From positions 124,001-188,000 of the forward strand of contig OZ025655.1 in assembly GCA_964019335.1 (NCBI GenBank): a DNA stretch of 64,000 nucleotides, given 5' to 3'. The stretch comes from Diplonema japonicum. Taxonomy: Eukaryota; Euglenozoa; Diplonemea; Diplonemida; Diplonemidae. Made by a program: the position numbers and the translations under genes. Under the pieces are notes generated by a model. It had not been told where the DNA came from. It worked only from the letters and a program-made list of their open reading frames with translations, and made no database searches. Positions 1 through 9,485 of this stretch are shown in pieces. The stretch's first letter is position 1; each line of letters begins with the position of its first letter.

Positions 1-671
1 AGAGACTTACCTGGAGACTCCGATTGATAAGCAGGACTCAGGCTAGCCATACCCACTTCGTGCTCAAGTGGGTTAAGTTTCTGTGCTCGCAACGGAGGTA
101 GTCGCGCCACTGCAGGCAGAGGCGGCAGGCTTTCGACTGATAGTTCGAATGCTTCTTTCACAGGAGTAATATGCGCGTTGAGGGGCAGTGTCCACGCCAA
201 CTTACCAGACTCCTTGTGACGGTACAAGAACCTGCCGTAGTGGCTGTTCCAGCATGTCAACCATCTGTCAAGATCAGCTGTCCGAGGGTGCACAGAGGTG
301 GATGAAGAGGTGCTTGCGAGTGGGTTCAAGGTCCCTTCTGCAGGGGAACTCACGAATACTGGCTGTATAGATGGCGATTCAACTGGTCTACTTCCGACCG
401 TCACAACAGGAGCAGTTCTGGCTGGAGGAACATCCTTTAATGTGGGGGCGATGTTAGAAAGCTGATCTTCCATCTGAGCCTGAACTGGCGGGCAAGGTAT
501 TTGTTCAGGAATGGAAGGAGGGGTAGCTGGAGGGGTCGATGGTGGCGAGGGAAGGATGCCAATGTACTGCGCCTCTGTGGGTACTCTGTCTGTGGCACCC
601 GACGACGACAAACCCGCGTCCTGGCAATCTGCTGTTCTTATGTTCGTTCCAGTGGCAGGCATGGCATTCAT
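1..671 (-). CDS. WW-domain-like protein, 5' part (runs off left edge)
   Basis: The minus strand is open from an ATG at 669-671 to the left edge. The first ~130 residues are rich in Pro, Ser and Thr. They are followed by a WW-like module (about residues 140-170: two Trp about four residues apart, a Gly-Arg, a Tyr-Arg, and a closing Trp-Thr-Leu-Pro). WW modules bind proline-rich ligands. A consensus donor (CAG|GTAAGT) at about 1-12 suggests that the first coding exon ends there and the rest lies outside the window. A poly(T) tract followed by TTTTCAG at about 805-835 looks like the trans-splice acceptor. Two short upstream ATG frames (13 codons and 2 codons) lie between that acceptor and the chosen start, so the start is uncertain. 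Function unknown beyond possible peptide binding. Confidence 0.5.
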   Translation of the reverse strand, partial: MNAMPATGTNIRTADCQDAGLSSSGATDRVPTEAQYIGILPSPPSTPPATPPSIPEQIPCPPVQAQMEDQLSNIAPTLKDVPPARTAPVVTVGSRPVESPSIQPVFVSSPAEGTLNPLASTSSSTSVHPRTADLDRWLTCWNSHYGRFLYRHKESGKLAWTLPLNAHITPVKEAFELSVESLPPLPAVARLPPLRAQKLNPLEHEVGMASLSPAYQSESPGKS

Positions 672-902
672 TACAGTACCTCCCAGTGAAACACTCAAGT
701 TTCTGTGTCCTAATTGCACTTTTCACCGCATCTATAAATCTGCTTTTCTGATCCCCTCCGCGTGGATGTGCATAACCTAACGGGTGTAAGCAATCTCTTT
801 TTTGAACTGAAAATTCAATATAAAAAAAAAAAAGACATTTAAGGGTACCCGTGGTATATGGCAGGACGCCTGGAAGAAATAAGAAAAAAATAAGATCTGC
901 CA

Positions 903-2015
903 CTACTTCGCCGCATTCTCAGATGCTTCAATGTACGTGTGGAAAGCTGGATGGCACTCCCTTCGCCCGCTGATGAACTCTCGTATTTTCTCCGTCTCTC
1001 CAACATAACTGTAAATCTCGGCCATACGCAATTGTGTGACAACTGTCATATTCGGATTCATGATGAACGATGCCTGCTTAAAGGTGAACTCCGCCAGCTT
1101 GATCTCTTCCGCAGTAGGCTTTTGCCCAGTAAGCTTCGCCTTATTCGAGATGCACCGCAGAATGCTACCGTATGTTACGATACTGGGCTCGTGCCCTGCA
1201 TCTTTCATTGCCTTGTACCTGACCAGCACACGTGCGATGTCCCCCATTATGGCTTCCAGCTTGATCCCCACGTTGTGTGTAACGAGGTTCTTCTCGAAAG
1301 GAATTGTTTTCTCAAAATTGATGGCATCATTGTAATGGGAGTCCATCCGGTCTGCGGGAGCATTGCTGAGCTCCTTCAAAAAGACGAGGAAGATGTGGTT
1401 GTAGAACCGTAGTGTGGGTACTATCTTGAACCTCCTATCCGTCTGCAGACGGTCGAAGACGGATAAGGCACGCGATGCCGTTGTGCAGGCATCTATCAGC
1501 GCGAAACACACGCCCTCTGTGACGGGAACGCCTTCCCTGATCATTACCCTGAACACATCGAACGCTTCGCGTTCGCAGGTCAATCGTGAGAATGCGGATA
1601 TTGCTGATTGGTACATAGCGCTGGTCTGTTGGTACCCATCAGCCACCAACCTTGCGGTCACTCCCAGGACGCCCTTGATGTTGCCGTTGTTCGCGTAGCA
1701 CTTTGACAGCTGCTCGTACGACTGTAGCGACGGCACGTGCTTCTTCTTGAGTTTTGATAGACACAACTCTGCCTCCATTGGCGTCCCGAGAATTGCGTTC
1801 AGCATCAGTGAAAACGAATACGTTCTCCTCCCTACATCTTCGCCATCAGTCTCCCATTTTCTCAGCTGGCGCATCACCTCCTGCGCTGTTCTCGTCCTCT
1901 CTTTGAACCCCATCGCCCGTAGCCCATTCTTCTGCCGCGCGTTTATTACGTTGCGGAACCTCTTTTCCATCATTTGCGCCAGTGCCCTGTCGCCCACTAC
2001 TCTTGCAGGGTTCAT
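903..2015 (-). CDS. Pentatricopeptide repeat (PPR) protein
   Basis: Single-exon gene of 370 codons. The protein is alpha-helical with PPR-style units. Examples are a segment around residues 95-180 with recurrent Y-x-x-x-I-x-A-x-x-x pairs and 'EAFDVFRVMIREGV', and one around residues 265-300 with 'MKDAGHEPSIVTYGSILRC', a textbook PPR second helix plus the start of the next repeat. PPR proteins bind RNA, usually in mitochondria or plastids, in processing, editing or translation. I see no strong N-terminal targeting sequence, though the first 45 residues are basic (many Arg and Lys) and could serve as a presequence. The ATG follows a pyrimidine tract and AG by only six bases, consistent with a very short 5' UTR. 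Which RNA it binds cannot be read from the sequence. Confidence 0.8.
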   Translation of the reverse strand: MNPARVVGDRALAQMMEKRFRNVINARQKNGLRAMGFKERTRTAQEVMRQLRKWETDGEDVGRRTYSFSLMLNAILGTPMEAELCLSKLKKKHVPSLQSYEQLSKCYANNGNIKGVLGVTARLVADGYQQTSAMYQSAISAFSRLTCEREAFDVFRVMIREGVPVTEGVCFALIDACTTASRALSVFDRLQTDRRFKIVPTLRFYNHIFLVFLKELSNAPADRMDSHYNDAINFEKTIPFEKNLVTHNVGIKLEAIMGDIARVLVRYKAMKDAGHEPSIVTYGSILRCISNKAKLTGQKPTAEEIKLAEFTFKQASFIMNPNMTVVTQLRMAEIYSYVGETEKIREFISGRRECHPAFHTYIEASENAAK

Positions 2016-2020
2016 CTTTC

Positions 2021-2035
2021 TTTCCTCCGTAAAAA
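2021..2035 (-). promoter_or_regulatory. Putative spliced-leader acceptor of the PPR gene
   Basis: On the minus strand an eight-T run is followed by ACGGAG, with the AG ending six bases before the PPR start codon. This matches a polypyrimidine tract plus AG trans-splice acceptor. No transcript evidence is available. Confidence 0.4.
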
Positions 2036-2262
2036 AAAGAGTCGCCTAATCTTTTGTGCAAACCGTTCTCGCCCACAGTAGGGATAGACGAGCATTGTTT
2101 GCCTGCCTCCCCACAAAAGTCTCTTTAGAAAAAAAAAGAAAAAAAACAGAAAGAATTAAAAGTGAAAAAAAAAGAAAACAGGCACCCCAAAAACAAAACA
2201 AAACAAAAAAAAATCAGGCAACCTGCATCTATTGTACAGCCCACCCCCCCAAAAAAAAGAGA

Positions 2263-3183
2263 TTACTCGAAGTGGGTGAAGCTGGGGCCGCCGCCCCCGT
2301 CTGTAGTCACGGGGGGGGCTGTATCTTTGCTTTCGAGCATCGCGAGCTTTGCCTTTTTGAAGACAGCGTCTGTGTTAGTGAGGGACCAGTGGGTGATGTC
2401 CTTTTTAAGTGTATTAAAGTCGTGCATCTCATCACGTTGCTCTTTGGCGCACCAGCGGTCATAGAGCTCGCTGAAGATGCCGATGTAGAAGCTGTTGAGG
2501 ACCTTCATGACGTTGCCCTCACGGTTGATGTGCTTGTTGAGCTTCTTTCTGTCGTAGGCGTCGATGACCCGTGTTGAGACACACATGGACCACAGCGCCC
2601 ATGAAAAGGGGCGCATGGTGGGGGGACGGGACTCCGTGAAGGTCTGCATGGCTAGCTTTGGAGCAGTGTTGATGAAAGCGAGCATCTGAAGTAAAACAAA
2701 CACAGCACCAAGCCTCCCAGCATCAGTAGTGAAGTTCGTCCCTTGGAACCCTATCTCCTGCCAATGCGGGCCGGCTGCTTCAACACGAGCGTCTGGTGCC
2801 TTGTCCATAAGCTTCTTGTACACTGTTGATGCCAGCCTGCAGTGTGTTTCATCCTCCCAACTAAAGGCAAGATGTGGCCTTCCTGTTGTGTTTGTTGTGA
2901 TGCAGTAGACGAAGTCCCTGTCCTCGCGTAACTTCTTTGACACTTGGGAGGAAAAGACTGCAAGACACCCGCCACCGTCGTGAGGGTGGCAGTTCTTGAG
3001 ATCCTCGAGGTACTTCCTCCAGCTCTGCCCCTCTCTTATATTTCTATAAGCATCGACAAACCGTATCCAGGTGTATCGCGGGTTCTTATCTGGTATTTTG
3101 CCTGGTTCGGCCCTCGAAGCGTCCCTTGCCGCTGTCGCCTCTTCGAATTCTCTTTCTAAGTCCCCTACCTCTGTGGTGGCCAT
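2263..3183 (-). CDS. ELMO/CED-12 domain protein
   Basis: Single-exon gene of 306 codons beginning MATTEVGD. The family signature is near residues 140-172: a Trp-x-x-Ile-Gly-Phe-Gln-Gly motif, then Thr-Thr-Asp-Ala-Gly-Arg and a hydrophobic leucine-rich helix. This matches the ELMO core (W-x-x-[IL]-G-F-Q-G-x-[DN]-P-x-T-D-x-R). ELMO/ELMOD proteins act as GTPase-activating proteins for Arf-family GTPases or as adaptors of Rac exchange factors, in membrane traffic and ciliary function. The usual Pro of the NP-x-T-D-x-R stretch is replaced here (N-F-T-T-D-A-G-R), so GAP activity should not be assumed. The C-terminal ~110 residues are helical and the tail is Gly- and Thr-rich. Length and layout fit a stand-alone ELMOD-type protein. 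Confidence 0.82.
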   Translation of the reverse strand: MATTEVGDLEREFEEATAARDASRAEPGKIPDKNPRYTWIRFVDAYRNIREGQSWRKYLEDLKNCHPHDGGGCLAVFSSQVSKKLREDRDFVYCITTNTTGRPHLAFSWEDETHCRLASTVYKKLMDKAPDARVEAAGPHWQEIGFQGTNFTTDAGRLGAVFVLLQMLAFINTAPKLAMQTFTESRPPTMRPFSWALWSMCVSTRVIDAYDRKKLNKHINREGNVMKVLNSFYIGIFSELYDRWCAKEQRDEMHDFNTLKKDITHWSLTNTDAVFKKAKLAMLESKDTAPPVTTDGGGGPSFTHFE

Positions 3184-3279
3184 GGTGTGTGTGTGTTGTT
3201 TGTATGTTCCCCTCCTCCCTACACTTAGTTTTTTTCTTTTGTTGTAAACAACAAAAAGAGATATATAAAATATAGACGG

Positions 3280-3310
<31 letters not shown>

Positions 3311-4113
3311 GTCAGAATTTATCTTTTTTTCTTTTTTCTTTTTTGCCTTTTTTTTTTTCTCGTTTCTTTTTTTGAAGTTCATGTTAAAGAATATAAAAAA
3401 GAAAATAAAAAAAGACACCATAAAAAAAAATAAAAAACTTTCCCCCCCCCCCCATATTCTTCTTTTTTTTCTTTCCATACAGTAGATGCGGGAGGGGGGG
3501 AGAAAAGTGGGGGCTTTTCTTTCTTTTTTTTTTTTTTCTTTCCAAAAAAAAAAAAAAAAAAAAAAACCTCCCCTTAGTTTTCCCCACCCCTACTCCTTAA
3601 CTGTATGAAACATATTTTGAACAAAGCTCGCGCAAGGAAAGGGTAGGAAAAGGGGGTATAATAAATTGTAAAATGCTATCCCAAGGAGCTAACGGATGTG
3701 CTGAAGAGCTGACGGTGTTCTGAATATCAAAAAAAAAATGCGGAGAAACGGGGACGCCCCATTGATGTATCATTACTATGTACACCCAAAAAGAGAAAAC
3801 TGAAACTTTTCGTTTTCTTTTCTTTCTCCTTTTCCAAAAGTAAAAGATATGAAGGCTTTAAAAAAAAAAGAATTTAAAATAATAAGAACCCCTCTCCCCG
3901 CGCTCACTCCCTTCTTATGATGCTTTCTTTCTTTTCTTTATAAAACTCTTATTCTCTCTTTTTTTAATTTGCGTTATTTACATCTGAAAAGAAGTGAATG
4001 AAATAAGAAGCGGCAAAAAAAAAAAAAAAAAAAAAGCGTGAGAAAGGAGAGGGGTAATGAGGGATAATATAAAAAAAAAAAATTAAAAAAGATAAAAATA
4101 AAAAGGGTATATA
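3184..4113. other. Intergenic low-complexity DNA
   Basis: Runs of A and T (for example 26 A at about 3285-3310, and a long A run at about 3546-3566), with short C/G runs and simple purine or pyrimidine stretches. No reading frame here has the composition of the flanking genes. It presumably holds the 3' UTR of the TPR gene's upstream neighbour region and the trans-splice signals of the ELMO gene. Confidence 0.6.
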
Positions 4114-7100
4114 TCAGACAGGTCTTTTAGCGAGCTTTCTAAGCTGCTTTGGTTTGTACTTCTCTTTCCCGGACCTCGCCAGTGTGCTCTCTCTTGAGCT
4201 CTCCCTCAAAAAGTCATCTTTGATCGATTTGACGGAGTCTTTAAGAGATGTCCTCGCGGAAGAGATACAAGGGGACTTAGGTGAAATGGGAGACTTAGGG
4301 GTGGCAGGTGACCTGGGAGATGTGGTGGGGGGTGTGGGTGTGTCACAAAGGAAGGAGAAGGTGATGAAGGCGCATTGTTCGCACATTGCGGAGATCTCGC
4401 TGTGGCGTGAGACGGTCCTGTGTGTTGTGGTCTTTATGCTGATTAGAATAGTATAACAATACCTCCCATTTACTGAGTGGACAGCCCTTCCTTTGAACCT
4501 CCCCATTCTGCAGGCAGAGGCAGTCATGCCAGGTGATACCCCTGCCAGGTGTGTCTTGGTCCACGTTGCCCCCGTTGACTCATCAACATCCTTCTCCATC
4601 AGCACCGCAGTGTCCAACTCTGCTTGCGCCACACATGCTGCTATCTCGTCGAGACGCATTTTAATCAACCTCGTTGGCTGGTTGTCCAGCGACCCCAGCC
4701 CACTCCTTGCCCTGTCAGCCAGCAGCGCCGCCTCCAAGCACATCTTCTGCGAATGCAGTACAATAGCTAGGTTAGCCAGCGCTGCTGTTGTAAACGTGTG
4801 CTGTCTCCCATACTGCTCCGCAAGGCCCTGTGTATCGAAGTAGAAAGAGAAGAACGGGAAGGAAAAAAAAATACCTGCAAAGCTCTTCTTGCATACGGTT
4901 CAGCCTTTGCATTGTCGCCCTGCCGCTGGTACAGCACTGCAAGGTTCTGCATCTGGATCAAGATGAGGTATTCATCATTGGTTTCGCTTTCCTTTAAGAG
5001 GCCGTTGATACCTTTCCTTTTCCAACATACCGATTCGCCCTCCGCGTCGACGGCGGGCTTCAGCACATCGACGGCGTCGTCTGGAAGCCCCGAGTCGTGT
5101 AGGGCTGCTGCCAGCGTGCACTTCGCACCTACGTAGTTGTCGGGGTCGCCTTTATTACGAAGCCCCTCGACTGCTCTCCTCCCATGTGGCAGTGCTTCCG
5201 CAGGCCTGTGTTCCAAGCACAGGAGTATGGAAAGCCTCCACACCGCCAGCAGTGTCGTCGGGTCATTCCTCCCGAACTCAGCTTCCGAGTTCGCTACCTG
5301 CTGCTCCAACGCCTTTACGACCCCCTGCTCTACGCCAGGCACCTCTTTCCCATTGGGCCCTCTCGGTGGGGACGCTGCGTACGAGATAATGGTAATGGGC
5401 GGGGGGGGCGGGTCGGAGGGGTGCAGCCATCTGAAGTCATGGAATGTGCCCCTTGTGAGGCACGACCTCCGCGGTGCCACATCGTTCGCCTGCAACGTGT
5501 TAAGTACAAAGGGGCATACCTGGCCGGTGTACGGCTTCAGCTTCGAGCTGTGCAGCACAACCTCATCGAAAGGTGCTGGAAAGCAGACAGGGATATAGTT
5601 GTTCTCTGCAGGGCCCAGCACTTTGCCCTTAACGCCATTCAGCTCAGGGTAGCTCTTTGCGAGCCTTGTAGCGGTGACGACAGTGCCAACGGGGTACACT
5701 AGCCTAGCGGGGGACGGGCTGCGCAGGGGGAGGGCGCCCTGGCGGCCGAGGGTTCCGTTGAGGCTGTCTCTGCTTCGTGCTGTGGGGTGTTTGGGTGATG
5801 TGGTGCATACACGAACGAGATGAGCGGCCACACGAGGAGGACCTGCCTCTGCTAGAAGCACTTGAGGCGCAATCCCGTGGCCGTGGTCGTGGCCGTGGGT
5901 GGTTGGAGGATGACTGGTTCTTAGAGCCACGGCTGCCGCTTCTTGTTCGGGCTGCGCGTGCTGCAGCCTTGGCCCGGGCGACTGCAGGCTGTTGCCAAGG
6001 TGAAGACCGCAGCGAAGGTTCCAATGGCGATGTCGGCTTCTTCGGCGGGGTGTACGGCTTCCCACTGGGTGTTGTCTTCTTCGGCTGTCGGTACTTCACA
6101 TCCTGACGTGGTTCCGAGGGGCGCTGGTGCGGGCGGGACCTCGACCTTTTTTTCTCGTCGGCCTCAGACTGCCGAGTGGCCAGAGTCCCTCCGTAAGAAG
6201 CTCCGCGGGGCCACTTGTTCAGCACTTCCTTTTGCCTGGCAGCAGACCTGAAGTAAGGTTACTAAAGACACACACATACCAAGGAAACACTGCGCTTGCC
6301 AGGTCTTCTCTGTCCCTTGCAGGCACGTCCCTGATGACACTGAAGGGCACCCCTTGGCTTTTCAGCGTGGAGGTGAACTCGCCCCATGCAGACCTCCCTG
6401 GGACGCCCTTCTCATTCGCATCCTTCTTCTCCTTCTCCTTTGACTTCACATACTCTGAAGGCAGCAGACTTGTGGACAAGTCGTCTACACCGTAAGGTTT
6501 ACATTCTGGCCATATGATGCTGCTGCTGCTGCTTGTCATCACCTGCCGATGCATGGAAGCAAGGCCATTGTGAACAATAAAATAGAATAGGGAAGGGGGA
6601 GGGTAAAACAAAAAAAAACTGTTTTTAGCAACACTTCTACCTGTTGAACCTGTCTGGGTTGGACTCCATGGCCCTGTCGATGAGGTTGTATTTGCTGAGC
6701 TGCAGAACGATAACGATGAAGAGGAACTGCCCGAGGCGGGCGCCCCAGTTGGTTCTGCTGCGGAGCATGCTCTGTGATTTTTCATTTCATTTTCAAAGAA
6801 AAAAAATAAAACCTCGGACGCCTTGCATGACGGGAAAGGGATGTTGAGCGAGTTGAGCTTCTCCTTAAACTGGGCTCTGGTGCAGGGGCTGGTGGATGTG
6901 AGAAGCCCTTCTTTGACAGGTGCGGGGATGGAACCAAACCAGACGATGGCTGAGAATGCCTTGAGGTCATCTGGTTCCATGCCACCATGGAGCGGGGCAT
7001 AGGTAGCCCATAGCGCGTCAAACAGAACAGACTCATCAACCTCAACACCTCGGTAGTTGTCCCGTATCACTTCTGCGAATCTACTGACCTGACTGTAGCT

Positions 7101-7446
7101 CAGTCTCCTGTCTGGGTTCCCTTGTGCGCGCTTCACTAGCATCTCAGTTGCGCTTAAGCCTGCCTGTGTTGGAAGTTAGATTATTTCGTTCCCTTCCCCT
7201 TTCTGAACGTACCTCTGTATTCAAGCAGCTGACGACCAGCTCCGCCACACCGTGGATCTCGTCTATCTCGAGGACCAGCCCCTCCTCACTCTCACCTGCG
7301 GATTTCTTTTGCATGATGACCATTCGCAACTCTTCCTCACTCAGAGGTCTCTTCACTTGTTCCGTCTTACTACTGCAAAACACCTTTTGTGCTGCTGTAC
7401 TACCCCTCTTCACTACCCTCGCCAACGGCCTGACACGCATCAACAT
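4114..7446 (-). CDS. TPR-repeat protein in eight exons
   Basis: I reconstruct eight minus-strand exons: 7213-7446, 6813-7163, 6641-6771, 6280-6531, 5811-6247, 4875-5779, 4463-4827 and 4114-4417. The frames join without a stop and give about 992 aa. Introns are 31-49 nt except one of about 108 nt; donors are mostly GTATG or GTATT. The C-terminal third has kinesin-light-chain-like TPR units (around 'LAVLYQRQGDNAKAEPYARRA' in exon 6, continued across the intron into exon 7). A small beta-rich, SH3-like segment with 'YPVGTVVTATRL' precedes them. The middle is basic and Ser/Arg-rich; the extreme C-terminus is a Ser-Pro-rich tail. TPRs imply a scaffold role; partners unknown. Two points are unresolved: the exon 4 acceptor lies in a CAG repeat near 6520-6545, and exon 5 may start at 6235. 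Confidence 0.65.
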
Positions 7447-7485
7447 TGTTAGGCTCTTCTTTTCCCTCCCTTTTGTTTTCCCCTG

Positions 7486-7545
7486 CTGCGCTAGAGGGGG
7501 GAGGAACTCCGAGAACAAAAAAAAAGAAGAACAAAAGAGAAAAGA
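7486..7545 (-). promoter_or_regulatory. Putative spliced-leader acceptor of the TPR gene
   Basis: A long pyrimidine-rich stretch on the minus strand ends in CTAGCGCAG at 7486. It is followed by a 39-base purine-rich leader and the ATG at 7446. This is the expected layout of a trans-splice acceptor and short 5' UTR. Confidence 0.4.
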
Positions 7546-7783
7546 TCTCCTTTTTTTTATTTCTTTCACTTGTTTCTTATTTTTCTTTACCTTCTCTTCA
7601 GGCTTTCTACCCTTTTCTCTAATCTGAGTTACAAGGCTCATCTGCAGTTTCTAGTGACTGACGTGTACCTGAAGCGTGTTAACCTCGAGAGGCAAATAGA
7701 TCCTCACTCTAACAAAACGTAAAAAAGAAAACTACAATTTCTTTTACAGGTAGGCGAGGAGAGGAAATAAATATCACGCACGC

Positions 7784-7804
7784 GGGGGGGGGGGGGGGGG
7801 GGGG
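7784..7804. repeat. 21-base G run
   Basis: Uninterrupted G homopolymer in intergenic DNA. The minus-strand transcript would carry a C run here. Such runs are also prone to sequencing-length error. Confidence 0.9.
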
Positions 7805-9047
7805 AGGACGTGTGATTGCCACGCTATAAGAGACATCCATGGCGTGGTACTCCCCCTCCCCCCCACTTCACCTTTCTTTAAATAATCTAACAACGGCTTA
7901 CTTTAACAAGAAAATAAAAAACACCCCTTACGGGGACGGCTCAAGAATCTACAGTCGTTCCTCTTGACATTTGTATTATTCGGTAAATTTCTCCTTGCAG
8001 ATGGATCGTAACGCCCATCAGTCTGTGGGCCACAATCACACTACACCTCCTAGTGTCTGATCAACGCTACATCATGCACATGGTTCCTGAGGCAGTGCTC
8101 AGGGGAGAAAGAAAAAAAAGAGCAGAAAACATAAAAGGGGAGGGAAGAAAAAAAGGAAGTGTTCTTTCTTTTCTTCTCCTTCTGGGGGGGGGGGGGGGCG
8201 AAGATGAATTGTTATGCGTGGCGGATAGGAACAAAAAAAAGAAAACTGAAGAAAAAAAAAAAGAAAACTCGATCTTTTAACATCAAGGTGACACAGGTGA
8301 ACGACCAAAGTGGGGCCTCGTTCCCGTTTCCTCGCGGTAGGGGGCATTTTTGCTCCAAAATAACAGCTACTCTGCCTCTTGGTAGTGCAAAAACTGTGTG
8401 CCGACTAACCAACGTTTCCTTATTTTTGTCTCCCACCCGTCACCCTGACACAGAGTTCAATGCGTTGACTTGCTTAAGGGGATGTGTTGTTACGCTCCTT
8501 GACCCGGCCAAAGGTCTTGCTGCCCCCTTTGAAAAAAAAAGAAGGGAAGAGAACAGAGGAGGAAGGGGAGGAGAGAACTCAAGAAAAAAGAGAGAAGAAA
8601 AAAAAAAAAGGATAACTAGAAATCATTCTAAAGATACCTTTTTTTTCTTCCTTCCCTTTTTCTTTTTAGATTTCTTTCTATTCTTCTTCCGCTTGTATGC
8701 AAAGGGAAAAAAGGCTTTTGAATATTCCAAGTGATGCACAGCGGGGCTTCACTTTTGTTTTAATAAAAAGAAGATGAAGAGAATAAGAAACAAACTCATG
8801 ACATTCGTGGCTATTGTCACCTTATGCTAAGATTTGCGTAGTCGCGTCTATCCCGTTTCCCCCGACGTGACTTCCGGGAACTACTTTTAAGAAAGAAAGA
8901 AGAAAGGATGAAGAAAGCGAACCCCTCCTCCCTCTTCTTTCGTTTTATTCCCACCTGATGACCCCCCAAAAAAAACACAAAAAAAACCTTAAATAATCAA
9001 CCTATTTGAAGTAGATGTTGTACTACATCCAGACCTCACAGGGAAGA

Positions 9048-9067
9048 GGGGGGGGGGGGGGGGGGGG
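9048..9067. repeat. 20-base G run
   Basis: Second long G homopolymer in the same gene-poor interval as the run at 7784, 1.26 kb away. Confidence 0.9.
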
Positions 9068-9485
9068 AGGAAACGTAGAGAGAAAATCAATGTCAAGCGT
9101 TAATAATAATAATAAAAAAAGAGATTGCTCTCCCACAAATGAGATAGGAAACTCATAACGCTGAAAGACAATGAAGCTAAAGGGAAGAATTAAAAGGAAG
9201 AAAAGAAATTAAAAAAAAAAAGATTTCTGACGGTTGTTTGCGCACTACTCAGCTCTTTTCTTGCTCAAAGGCTATGCACGGGCGCACAAATATGTCTTTT
9301 TCTAATAGGAAACAATTGACAATTTAACTGATCACAAAAAAAAGGAAAAAAAAAGGCGAGGTACCGTACCTTTATAGGAACATGTCCTGCCTGCTATAGT
9401 AAAGAGAAGAAGCTAAAACCTGGCTTAACACACACTGTGGTGCCTTCATAGCAACAGAGAGAGCTCAGACCTTACTACCAAAGAA

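Larger units (their letters stand above)
7447..9485. other. 2 kb gene-poor, low-complexity region
   Basis: Apart from the acceptor at 7486, no convincing gene. The stretch has two long G runs (21 G at 7784-7804 and 20 G at 9048-9067), many A/T runs and purine tracts. A more complex island at about 8280-8530 is open on both strands but only for about 75 codons and matches nothing I recognise. The last part should hold the 3' UTR of the WD40-PDZ gene. Confidence 0.55.

Noticed and set aside
505-903. 132-codon minus-strand frame at the left end
   Set aside because: It overlaps the WW-like frame out of phase, starts inside a poly(T) tract and has no recognisable content.
7990-8060. Pyrimidine tract plus TTGCAG directly before an ATG on the plus strand
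   Set aside because: Looks like an acceptor and start, but the frame stops after 19 codons and would be the only plus-strand gene.
8159-8734. 191-codon plus-strand frame in the gene-poor region
   Set aside because: Composed largely of translated homopolymers (Lys and Phe runs) around one island of sequence; no start context and opposite to all genes.
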